Shown here piece after piece: positions 36,855-47,805 of a stretch of 64,000 nucleotides of DNA. The notes under the pieces are model-generated. The model was not told where the DNA came from. It did no database searches and saw only the letters and a list, made by a program, of their open reading frames with translations. This stretch comes from Thalassia testudinum (Eukaryota; Streptophyta; Magnoliopsida; Alismatales; Hydrocharitaceae), in the NCBI GenBank assembly GCA_037157565.1, contig JAZHRO010000013.1:80965501-81029500 (forward strand). Reading direction: 5' to 3'. A program made the translations under genes and the position numbers. Each line of letters opens with the position of its first letter. The stretch's first letter is position 1.

Positions 36855-38662
36855 TTTTGTCTTATTGTATGTACATATGTTTTTAGGGTTTTTAGTGACG
36901 TTCATAGACGTTAGTGTACATAGTTATATATGTTAGTATAGATAGTGTTTTGTGCCTATATTAAGGCATAATTAGTTAGAAGTGTACATAAATAACCTAA
37001 ATTAGTTTAGATTAATTTTTAATGACTTTATAACTGTTTATATGTTTGAGGTATTATCATTAACATTAATTAATTCATTTTTGTACAAAATTAACTTAGA
37101 TTAGTTAATTTTTTGATTCTTTCATTCATTACTTATTCATCTTTATATAAAATTGATATTTTTGAAATAAAAATCAATTTTGGATGGTAGAGAGTAATAT
37201 ATATCAATAATTACCTCTTAGTGAATGGCCTGTAATAGAACTAGTATAAATTGTATTTAAATAAAATGACATCTGTCTGGGTTGAGACTATAATGTAACG
37301 TGACTAATTAACCATAATTAATTAGCTTTCTAGATCGTACATTAGTAGGTAGAGGAAGATATATGCCCCAACATAATTGTTTACTTTCTTTCAGATTTGT
37401 CAACATTTTCCCAACCGCTGAAGGAGTTGTTTCATCGTGTTCCAGGGAAAACCCATGGGTATCATTAGTAGGAAATTTAAATGAGTTAAAAATTCGAAAG
37501 TTGTTGAGTACTGATAGCAATGGGTTATAGATTTATCATTAGGTTATAGACACTGAAAAACTGTGACTTATGAATATCGATACTTGACATCAGCAGCAGT
37601 ACTTATAGGGCACATATTTAGTTTTGGTTTGGAATGACTAAAATTTGTATGTCACAAGTACCGATATTGATCTTTTAGTACCGGTATGTGTTGTGTACAG
37701 GTGGAGGTCTTAACTTGGGTACGCTATCTTGTATTTCACATGTACCAGTATCAATCATCGATACTAGTATATAATGAGTATTGGAATTGTACTTCAGTTT
37801 TAAGGATTCAAATTGATACTCAATAAGTATCGATACTTATCATGAGTATTGGTACTATTTGATATTAGTAATATTATGAAGGGATACCAATATTATTGAT
37901 CAGGTACTGATACTAGTTATTAGTATCGATATACCTTGTATACTGGAAAAGTAAAATGACTGAATATGTATCCCAAATAGTAAGCTATAGGTATCGATAT
38001 TTGAGATAAATATCAATACTACTTGGATATTGTAGATCAATGATATCGGTATTGATTCATCAATATCACTACTTCTTGAATATGAGGTTTAGTCATAATT
38101 ATTTATTATTTAGCTTCATCCTAAATTAAAAGTAAATTATTTCCAAATTAACCCCAACCGCCAAGATAAAGAACTTATCAACAGGCAATTGCTTCTCTGC
38201 ACCATGGTTGAACTAAAATACGGAATAGGCATAATCGGATCCTTTAATAAATAAATTAGAGATGATAACCTAGAAGAGGAAGTTGATATTGTGTCTTTTT
38301 TCTTTCTTTAATTTTTTTGAGTTTTCTTTTTCCGTTAGGGTAGGGTTCTTTGTGAAAATTTAGGGGAGTTCATCGAAGATTATTGATTGTTTTTTCGCTA
38401 TTTGATTATGTCGAAAAAGTTAGTGGATATCAAGAACTATTAAAGTATAAATTTAAATATCGCACGATAAAGTGCAGGCTATCACTTTGACAAAATTATA
38501 TATATAATACTTTATCCATAAAATAAGAAAATTAGGGAATAGTTACATGTCCACCTCATTTTTTTTGTTATGCATGTTAGAAAATATAAAAGTTGAAGTA
38601 GAAGTTGATATGTAGTAGTGTGAATGTGGTTTTAATTTATATTTTTTTTAATGTAAAAAAAG
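36852..38662. other. AT-rich DNA containing a GTATCGATAC-type array
   Basis: No gene was recognised. The array itself is listed separately. From about 38100 to 38660 the sequence is AT-rich and unassigned. Confidence 0.35.
37570..38080. repeat. Degenerate array of TATCGATA-core palindromes
   Basis: Variants of AAGTATCGATACTT, including AATATCGATACTTG, AAGTACCGATATTG, CATCGATACTAG, TAGTATCGATATAC, GGTATCGATATTTG and ATATCGGTATTGAT, recur about every 40-90 bp in both phases. Spacing is irregular, so this is not a simple tandem repeat. It looks like the palindrome clusters inside the LTRs of this window but with a different core. LTR ends around it were not found. Confidence 0.6.
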
Positions 38663-41009
38663 TGTTGACACATGGTAAGGTCTACTATTGTTGAAATCAA
38701 CAATAAATTATTTTTATATGGGTACAAAATACTCAAATCACCTTCAAAATCACTTTACACAGGTGTAAAATAACTTTATACGGAAGCAATCTTATTTTAC
38801 ACCTGTAGAATTTTTCCCTAGCAGGAGGGGTGACGTAATAATTGCGGAAATAAAATATAAACAATCTCACAAAATACAATCACACAAAGTACAGAAATAT
38901 TTTTAGGTGGAAACCCAAATCAGGTGAAAACCACCACCTAACCCTTTCGAGTTAGGATTTTCCGATCAACCAAGTTGATCAAATCCACTAAACGAATCAC
39001 TTTAAATAAGGGTGATTCAACCTCAATTACAAACCACGCTACAAGTGCGAGGGTAGTGTTCCTCAACCCCTTCTCTCCACAAGAAGGATTTTGTCCCACT
39101 AAGGAGACGGGAATTCACAAAGCGAATACCCAACCAAATAATAAAGATAAAATAACAAATAATCCTATAGAGCTAACAAAGTAATTTTAAACCTAAGCTT
39201 CTATAGGAATTAAGAAACTCCCCTTTGCAAGGAGTGCGTCAAGTTGATGACACAGGTGCGTGAGCCACGCGACGGCGCAACGTCGCTCTCGTGAACTACG
39301 GTGGGAGAGCGGGTGCGTGAAGCTTGATGCTCTCAAGATGTAGAACTTTAGCTTTGAGAGCAAGAGAGACACAAAATGGTAGAAAGTATGTTGCTTGGGT
39401 GTGTCCTGTGTTTCTAGGTGTGTGTCTTAGTGTGCAAGAGGTTCTCCTCTATTTATAGAGGCCTTAGGAAGGCTTTGGATGGCTTAGGAAAGGCTCCATA
39501 CCCGTTGGGTGCAAAGCCCAAGTGAATCAACCCAAAATCAGGAACAATCATTGCACTGACAGGGTTATCAGATGTCTGATTCTGGCATCAGACGTTTGGA
39601 AGACCACTTTAAGACATCTGAAAATAAGGTCAGACGTCTGATTTTGGGCGGGTCTCTTCCTGACTTGAATCAGATCTAAACAGGGTTCTAGCGCAAGTCC
39701 ATCAGACGACATATAGGATGTCTGGCACTATGTCTGGACGTCTGGAAACCTACTTTTTTGTGGGAATGGATTTGCAACGGCTAGAAAATCTCTGAGAAGA
39801 GATTTTCGGGTTAGTTGAGGGAAAACGGTCAATTATCAGACGTTTGGGAGGGCTTAAGGACGTCTGATAAGGCTCTTACGGTCATATCCTTGAGTGTATG
39901 CTAAGAGAGCCAACGGTCCACTAATTGGACGTCTGGCAAAGTCATCAGACGTCTTCTAAGACGTCTGGTCTAAGGTCTGGACATCTGATTTCATCAGACA
40001 GAACTAACTATGTCCAGCCTAAATGTTATCAGATGTCTGAATCAACAGTCAGACGTCTTAAAACACATTATCAGACGTCTGATTTTGGAATTAGACGTCT
40101 GGAAATGCTGTTTGAACCCTATATTGATTTTCTAAGTTCTCTACAGAAAACCTAAGTATCCTAGGGTTGTGGCGATGTTCCTAGGACTACTGTTATGGTA
40201 CTTTGAGGCTCTTTAACATGAATCTAAGTAACAAAAATAAAGAGCAATAGAAGAAACGAAAAATACAAGGAGTACAAGAGAAGGAAATCTATCCTATTCT
40301 TCATCTCCTTCCTTCTTCAATCTATCGCTCCTCGCGAATCTCCTTTGTTTTCCATCAAGCTCCTCCAATCCATCCTAGATGCGAGCTCGAACTCCGTCTG
40401 ACCACGTCTACATTTGCAATTGACCTGAAATCTAAGATTTCAAGTGCAAATGTTAAATAACACGTGTTTTGTTATCATCAAAACAAATGATCGTGGTGCT
40501 CTAGCACCAACAACACCTGTGTAAAATCATTTTGCACCTTCAAAATAATTTTACATGGGTGTAAAATAAGATTGCATTGGTGCAAAATTAAATTCAAAGT
40601 GTTTTTTCACTTATGGCAAGTAATTTTACGTTTGAAAGGTGATTTTTCCACCATATAGTTTAGGGTTTAGTTTTTAGTGTCTTAAACTTTAAATTTTAAG
40701 ATGAAAAATCACTTCTCATACGTGAAGTCATTTTCCATAAACTTAAACCTTAAGCCCTAAATCTTAAACTTATAGGTCAAAATCAGTTTGCACGGATGCA
40801 AAATCACTTTGGACAGGTGAAACTACCATTGGAATAATTTTACACCAATGCAAAATGAGAATGTACTGGTGGAAAGACATCTTAGAATAATTTATCACCA
40901 GTACAGAATCACTCAGAATACTTTATCACCGATGTAAAGTTATTTATCACTTATATATTTTAGGTTAAAGTGATGTGATGATTTTTTTGAATGTGGTAGA
41001 AATCAACAC
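38663..41009. mobile_element. Non-autonomous DNA element, interrupted by a solo LTR (inverted relative of 43640-44260)
   Basis: The two parts, 38663-38803 and 40513-41009, together form the reverse complement of the element at 43640-44260. Shared landmarks are ATTGTTGAAATCAAC, CTCAAATCACCTTC.., GGTGTAAAATAAGATTGCAT, a TTTAGGGTTTAG pair in the middle, and TTTTTTTGAATGTGGTAG at the end. The interior is a series of short palindromes of the GTGCAAA..TTTTGCAC type. Possible ends are GTGTTGA (38663) and TCAACAC (41003). No transposase is present. Superfamily unknown. Confidence 0.55.
38804..40512 (-). mobile_element. Antisense Copia-like solo LTR (1709 bp) with the same palindromes as the gypsy LTRs
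   Basis: On the plus strand it runs from TGTAGAATTTTTCCC to CTAGCACCAACA. It is flanked by a perfect 5-bp duplication, ACACC (38799-38803 and 40513-40517), which is the normal signature of LTR integration. On the minus strand it starts TGTTGGTGC, followed by TTTGTTTTGATGATAACAAA, a start typical of SIRE/Maximus-type Copia LTRs. A TATA-like CTCTATAAATAGAGG is at about 39449-39465 (minus strand). A cluster of CAGACGTCTG palindromes (about 39560-40110) lies upstream of it in the U3 region. No internal region is present. The Copia assignment is by recognition of the terminal sequence only. Confidence 0.8.
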
Positions 41010-41180
41010 ATAATAAACCTTATATTTTTTTATTTCTTTATATTAAACATTAATTATCAAACGGACTCATATTCTCAATGTTATACGAGGTACAAAAGTA
41101 ATATTAACAATTTTCTCAGGTCACTTTTTACATTAATACCTATATTTTCCTATTTTTTATTCTCTTTTTTTTTTTTTGTC

Positions 41181-41227
<47 letters not shown>

Positions 41228-42837
41228 CGACATGGAAAAAAAAACCCTAAAAAAACCTTCAATGGGACGGCAAAGTCTCTGACCCGCCTTCTCTCCCTGG
41301 AAGTAACGCAAAACAACATCAAGAACCAACTGCATTAGTTATTTAAATAGTAATTCACTCACATGATATTGATTGATTCCTGGTTCTGTCCATCACGAAA
41401 GGTTCGTGAATGTCGAAGGGGTTCCCTCCGGAGATGAGGGAACACAAGCAATGTTTTTATTCTGTCCATCAATTTCAAAACCTTTTCCTCAGTTACTATT
41501 AGACGCGGTCGTGTTTCTATTCCAAGCTTGCTTTTTTGTTTATTAATTACCATGTAGACGATTGATTTCATTGACGGTATTGTATTTCGTGATGGTTGGA
41601 TAAAATGTAAAAGTTTTGTAATAGACTTGTACGTCTAGATTAGACATCTTAAAAATAAAATTTTTATATAAATGAATATCATGAATTTTATTTTTACATG
41701 TGTACCATTATAATTTTTTTTGTCAACAATGTCATTTAATTAATGTGCGGCCAGACGTTAAGCATATTCGAGTGGTTACAATGGTAAAAAAGTCAGTGAG
41801 AGGCAAAATATGGCAAATAGTCTTCATAGAGGATTTTAGATAAGTTTATTCGGGTGTTTCTTTTTATGACACCGTGTTGAAGAGAACAATAATTGGTATG
41901 AGTAGAGTAAGAATGGTAAAAAGAAGAGTAGGATGGGGAAGTGCAATGCAATGGCATTCTTCTGGGGTTATATATATGATGTAATTTGGCGGCAAAAATG
42001 ATAATTTTTGACAATTTTGAGTAAAGATAACATATGCATCTCAATTTGAATGATATTTCTTGTAAAATTAATTAACTTTATAAGGATATCTACATATATA
42101 AAAAGAATGTAACGACAATCATGCAATTTAAGTCATTTTAGATGATACTTATATAAAAATCTTTAGAGTGTATACATTAATATATGACTATTTAAATGTA
42201 TCAAAATTAGTAGAGAAATCCGAACGTAATTAATAATTTATTGTATTAAATGTAGATTTTCGGTGTTTGAGACTAGGTCCCCATCCCCACAGGATGTATA
42301 TGTCCAAATAAGTCTTCTCTTTTTTGTTAAATAAAAACTCTTTTTGTCTTCAAGAAAAATGTCCCTTGTAAGAGCAGCAATCAGATAGAATGATCAACAA
42401 AAATACCGATACGTATAACACGCTATGGGAAGACAAACATTCCAAAGGATTTAATCGTTGACCTTAAAGAAAGAATACATGAGGGTAGGAACCTGAACCC
42501 ATGATACAATAGTATGCGTGCGTTAAAGTTTACGCAAGGTGTGGAAAATTAGAAATTTTAATTAAGAAGTAGTAATAAATTAAATTACATCGATGATATT
42601 TAATTATAAAATAAATTATATTGACGAGTTTGATGATAAATTAAATTACGTTGATAATATTTTATTATTAAATTAAATTACATTGATGATTTTTTTAATA
42701 TAAATTAAATTAAACTAGTAATATTTAGTTGTAAATTAAATATTATTGATATAATATAACTAATATTATAAGTGATATTCATTTTTTAAAGGATATGTTC
42801 TATTTCACATTGCATTATGATTTCTGCACTCAAATTT
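41010..42837. other. AT-rich DNA with a (GA)n tract
   Basis: No gene was recognised. A (GA)n run of about twenty units lies at about 41184-41223. Phrases of ATTAAATTACATYGAT type recur at about 42560-42720 without fixed period. Confidence 0.4.
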
Positions 42838-42840
42838 TAA

Positions 42841-43210
42841 GGTTTAGTTTACTTGGGAGGTTAACCCCTCAAAAGGAGGGTTAATCTCCATTTACTTGAC
42901 TATTTAATTTTAAATTTGCTAATCTAGGTTTATTCATTTTAACATGGATTTGTCTAACACCAGTTTCAATTGGTGTTAACCAAACCTGTGTTAAATTTAT
43001 ACACTACTCGTATCTCTAATATTTCTTATGTTTTATACACTTAACACCACTAGCAAATAAATGTCATAAGGGTTAATACCACAACTTAACACCAATTTAA
43101 GTAAACGTAAACTGATATTAATACTACTTTGTAAGTAAATACAATTGTAAGTTAACACTAATTTCATATTTCTTAATATTACTTTCATAATCCTCCAAGT
43201 AACCTAACTC
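42841..43210. mobile_element. Tourist-like MITE (370 bp)
   Basis: The left end, GGTTTAGTTTACTTGGGAGG, and the right end, CCTCCAAGTAACCTAACTC, are imperfect inverted repeats of about 20 bp. They are flanked by TAA at 42838-42840 and at 43211-43213. A 3-bp TAA/TTA duplication and a GG-starting terminal repeat are typical of PIF/Harbinger-derived Tourist MITEs. The interior holds several GGTGTTAA/TTAACACC inverted pairs and no coding sequence. Confidence 0.7.
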
Positions 43211-43213
43211 TAA

Positions 43214-43639
43214 AACTTGTGGATAGACAGAAGTTGAGATGGATTTGTTTATAAGTTTTGCTTTATGCTAAAAGTTGTGGATCGACAGAAATTGAGACGA
43301 ATTTGACTATAAGTTTTGCTTTATTTGAACCTCATGCGTGCATACTATTTCACAATTTGATTTTTAACTAAGGGATGTTTTGGTATAATTTCGTTGAGAG
43401 ATCCTAAAAATTGAGGTTAATATTTTTTCCTTAAAATAGCAAATTGTTGTTGAAACTTGTCACCAGAAATAATGGATTTTGAAGTTAGCCAAAAAGTAAA
43501 GAAATGCAAGTTCTAATGCAAAAAATGATGTGGGGTGATATGTTCGTATTTCACACAGCGTTGAGAACGTGTATTCACTTGGTAATTGATATTTAATATA
43601 AAGAAATAAAAGAACGTAAGATTTATTACATAGTGGTCC
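43214..43639. other. AT-rich spacer with a short direct repeat
   Basis: TTGTGGAT.GACAGAA.TTGAGA occurs twice at about 43218 and 43273, about 55 bp apart. No gene is seen. Confidence 0.4.
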
Positions 43640-44260
43640 CCACTACATTCAAAAAAATCATCAGACCACTTTAATCTAAAATGCACAGGTGATAATAAAC
43701 TTTGCACCATTGATAAACTACTTTTCACCAGTGATAAATTATTTTAAGATATCTTTGCACCGATATAATCTCATTTTGCACCGATGATAAATTATTCCAA
43801 GGGTCGTTTCACTTGTCTAAAGTGATTTTGCACCCGTGCAAAGTGATTTTAACTGATGAGTTTAGGATTTAGGGTTTAAGTTTATGGAAAGTGATTTCAC
43901 GTATGAGAAGTGATTTTTCACTTGAAAAGTGATTTTTCACCTTAAGATTTAGGGTTTAGCTAAACACTAAAGACTAAATCCTAAACCCGAAAGTGAAGAT
44001 CACCTTCAAGTATAAAATCACTTCTCATACTTGAAGAAATACTTGAAATTCAATTTTACATCGCTGCAATTTTACTTTGCACCTATGTAAAATTATGTTG
44101 AAGGTGTAAAGTGGTTTTGCACAGGTGTAAAATAAGATTGCATCCGTGTAAAGTGATTTTGCACCAGTGCAAAGTGATTCTAAAGATGATTTGAGTGGTT
44201 TACACCCATAACAAAATGATTTGTTAATTTCAACAGTGGTGAACCCTACCAAATGTAGCT
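43640..44260. mobile_element. Non-autonomous DNA element, intact copy
   Basis: Inverted relative of the element at 38663-41009. Imperfect inverted ends near GTGGTCCCCACTAC and GGTGAACCCTACC enclose a dense set of short palindromes: GTGATTTTGCACC, GCAAAGTGATT, and a central pair of TTTAGGGTTT/AAACCC phrases. No open frame. It could fold into a long hairpin. The superfamily is not recognised; the target-site duplication is unresolved. Confidence 0.55.
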
Positions 44261-47029
44261 CTTTTTTATATAAAAAGAAAAGATATATTTACACTACTGT
44301 ACGTCAACTTTTACATTTCCCAATCTATATCTCTGTAGTTAATTAGAGTAGGATGTTTAATGCAAAGAAATCTACCAGACAATTCATCAAATCATTTACA
44401 AGACCTATGAGATCATATTTGTTATACAATCATGACTACCTTTTTATTTTGGGTACTTATTACCATGGGAAAGCCAATCATTAAAGCTCTTAAGATATCA
44501 TTTGTCATGATTCGGAGACGAGGCCTTAGTGTTCTCAACCTTCACTCCTTTCTTCTGGCCTTAGAAGTGAAATATGTCTAGAATATGAACTTCTAATATT
44601 CCCCTTATACCTCTTTGATGAAGGATTTTTATGGTAATGTTCCTCAACCTCATGTCACAAGCCACCATGTCTGGCCTCAATAACTTAGGTACTGGTGAAG
44701 GTAGTGGAGATTTTTGGTACAATTGGGATTGGTAATAGCACTCTCAAACCCATTTTGCCTCCTAGTGCTTTCTTAGCTATTACAGTCACCGGGCTCTCGC
44801 TTACTTCCAAAAATTCTGTTCATTAACCATGTCTCTACTTATACCCTCCAAGCCATTTCCTCTTTTAATTCTTGGATTTCTTTTTAGTTTCCATTACATG
44901 TTATTTGATTCCTAGAGCTTCTATTTTTGAATTTTGACGAATAAATCGTATGGTTGTTTTACTTTGGGGTCTTTGATGGAATAAACTTCTTATGGATCTC
45001 TTCTTCACAGAAACGGTATATCTTTGCTTCTAGAAGTGTCAATCGCACTTTTTGTGAATCTGATTATTTTTTATTGCCTCTTCATGAAAAGTGTGAATGG
45101 TTGGTTGGAAGTACGCATCGCCACTGTAGGGAAACTTCAATATAATTTGTGTCTCCTCTTTGATGGAAATTGTTGCGCTAACTATTTTATTTTCCCTAAG
45201 AAAAGTCATGCTACTACACATTTATACTCTAGCCTAAATAAAGCATCTACACCAAAATTTCAGAGGAGTTTTTTTTCCCAACTCTCTCTTTTTTATCCAA
45301 GGCACATTGTGGTATAATTTTTTGATGCCACCCTACTTGATGGGTGCTAAACTGTTAGCTATTCCTTCTAGTTGGGCTTCCTCCATCTATTCCTTTAATC
45401 GAAAGATTGCTAGATACATGTAGAAGAGTAAGATAAGCTATGGTTGGTTATAAGGTGATCCAATGGCATAAGAATTGGATTAGATTCAATTTGGTTGAAG
45501 CAGATCTCTTCTTAGTGCCCATCTCTTGGTGATTTGATAGGGTCTTAGTAACTTGAAGGAATTCCCTTTCTATCTTGTGATTCTTGAAGTTGATCTTCCC
45601 TTTTTGCACTATTGGCGAACAAGGAAAGACTTCCTTCCTTTAAAAAGGGCTCAATAAGAAAATTTAACCAACTTTTACTTCATTGACTTTTCTTCTGTGG
45701 TGCTATTTTCAAAGAAATCAATTATATTGCTAAAGCCCTTGTAAAATTAGAGAATGGGAATTGTTCAATTAGCTCTCATAACTCCACAAAAGATACAAGG
45801 GTTAAATGAGTTAGACAAGAGGTGCTTTTCATACATTATTCTACGTTGACCAGTGACAAAGGCTTTTTGGAAGATTGGCTATCATACATCCAATTTTGTA
45901 TAAGGCTATAGATCTCAAAAGATAATCCTTTATAAGAAAGCTTTAGTGATGAGACATAACATTTTCTTTGTAGGCCCCTTAGAGTAGGGATAAACAAAAT
46001 CTAGTACTTTAATGAAAAATATAATGACTTGATTTTTGAAATAAATAGTGAACTTATTAATTTATACTTATTTCAATTTTTGTAACATTTCAAGATTCTC
46101 TAAGTTCGTAGGTTAAATTTCAAAAAATTTCAATTGAGAATCTCTTTCTATTCAAACCTTAACAATTTATAATTCTTGAAAGAATCTTAATTGAACTTAA
46201 TGAGTATTCTGATGGGAATGATTTTCTATAATTTCTAACATGCTTTATGCATATTATTTAAAATATATGTTTTTAATGGTAGTTTAGACATCGTATTTAA
46301 AAAGCAAGTAATCATATTTATCACACTCAAATATCTAGAAATACACAAATTTAAGGCAAGGATTTCATTGTCATATATTATATTGTCATTGGATTAGAGA
46401 AGAATGAATCACAATTTAGAAGTTAATTTCTAGCTCTTTCTCTCATCCATCTACAAAGGAGGATAGGTTAGGCATTTAGGAAAGTGTTTTTTTTCTCTAC
46501 TTTCTCCTCTTGAACTTTGTTAATTCTTCACTTCTTTACATATATTATCATTTACTTTTATCATGTAAAATTGAGTAGTTAAGAAAGCCCTACTATTCAA
46601 TAGTAAAAGATAACTCTTGTTTTGTGATAAGATATTATAGATGTTGTGTGCATTTGTCACTATTTGGTTGATATTCTCTCCCTATTTCACTCACTTGCTT
46701 TATGTATAAGATAGATAATGTGCGGTTAAGACTTAAAAGAAGTCATAGCTCATCCAATGCAAGCTTAGTTTTTGCATATTTCATTTGAACTCACAAGAAA
46801 GTATTGATTTTCTCCGTGTAGTTAAAATTTAATGATTTCTCTACCTTAATGTTTAAGTTTAGTTGTAAGTATCCCTTTTCACTTCCAAACTTATAAATGA
46901 TATAATATCTTGTAGAAATAAATGTACATAGAAAATAAATAAATAAAAATATATGTATTTTCAACTTTTTTGTATAAATAAAAAATATTAAATCAAGCAA
47001 GTCAAACATGATTGAAAAAGATCAAGAAT
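44261..47029. other. AT-rich unassigned DNA with a possible reverse-transcriptase-type RNase H remnant
   Basis: Largely without recognisable genes. At about 45500-45800 on the plus strand, translations in two neighbouring frames give LVILEVDLPFL and, further on, FKEINYIAKALVKL. They resemble the second-Asp strand and the C-terminal helix of plant LINE-type RNase H domains, so this may be an old LINE relic. The evidence is weak. Confidence 0.3.
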
Positions 47030-47805
47030 AAAAAAAAACAAATAATGTATAATAACACAAATAAATAAGATGAAGAAATGTTAGAGATTACTTCGATCAA
47101 AGCACCCATTAAGAACTTCTCTTATAAAAGGATTACCCCCACAATACCGATGCATTAGGGTTTGAAGAACTCCTCCCAGGATACGACGATCCACCTTCAA
47201 GATTTAACGTACTTTTATCTTGGACATCTTCGAAAAACACCTCAGGAGAATGAAGCTGATGTAATTTGGTTTCCAACCAAATTATTGATTGATTTACCAA
47301 TTTAATAGTTTGATTAATAAAAAACTTTTTGTGGATTTCTCAATCTCTTTGTGTAAGATCGACAAAAGCGATTGAAGATTTTTCTACCAATCTCGCGTCG
47401 AATAAATGTACCAAGAAAGAGAGACATGAACGAGAGAGAGGGAGAGAGAGTGGAAAGAGCTTTTCTACTCTTATTGTGTGTCAAATGAAAGTCCTATTGT
47501 AGCTCTTATATAGAGTCCACGACCAGACATTTATGGAAATTCATGTTTTATGAAAATACGACAATTGATTGACCAATTAAGTTTCATTGATCAACCAAAA
47601 TAAATTGGTCGATCAAACTTGATTTTTTGGTCGACCAAACCAATTGATCGACCAAACTTAATTCATTGATCGATCAAAATAATTGGTCAACCAATTTTAC
47701 CTTTTGATCAACCAATCCAGGTCAAAATTGTGAGATTAAAAGTTCGTAGCAAAAAGAGTCCAAGTTCCAAGTTGATTCTCATCCGAGCTCGAGCCCGAGC
47801 CGGGC
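47030..47805 (-). mobile_element. Truncated antisense LTR-like fragment with GGTCGACC palindromes
   Basis: A minus-strand TATA-like CTCTATATAAGAGC lies at about 47500-47513. Just upstream of it in that orientation (47520-47720) is a series of TTGGTCGACCAA-type palindromes: TTGATTGACCAA, TTGATCAACCAA, TTGGTCGATCAA, TTGGTCGACCAA, TTGATCGACCAA. The plan matches the Copia-like solo LTR at 38.8 kb (palindrome cluster in U3, then TATA), but the core differs. The gypsy element at 47806 cuts its upstream side. Family unconfirmed. Confidence 0.45.

Noticed and set aside
39560..40110. CRISPR-like array of short palindromic repeats
   Set aside because: Units are dispersed at irregular spacing, lack unique spacers of constant size, and lie in a plant LTR.
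43900..44000. CCCTAAA/TTTAGGG phrases suggesting interstitial telomere repeats
   Set aside because: They are single degenerate copies within the palindrome-rich element, not a tandem telomeric array.
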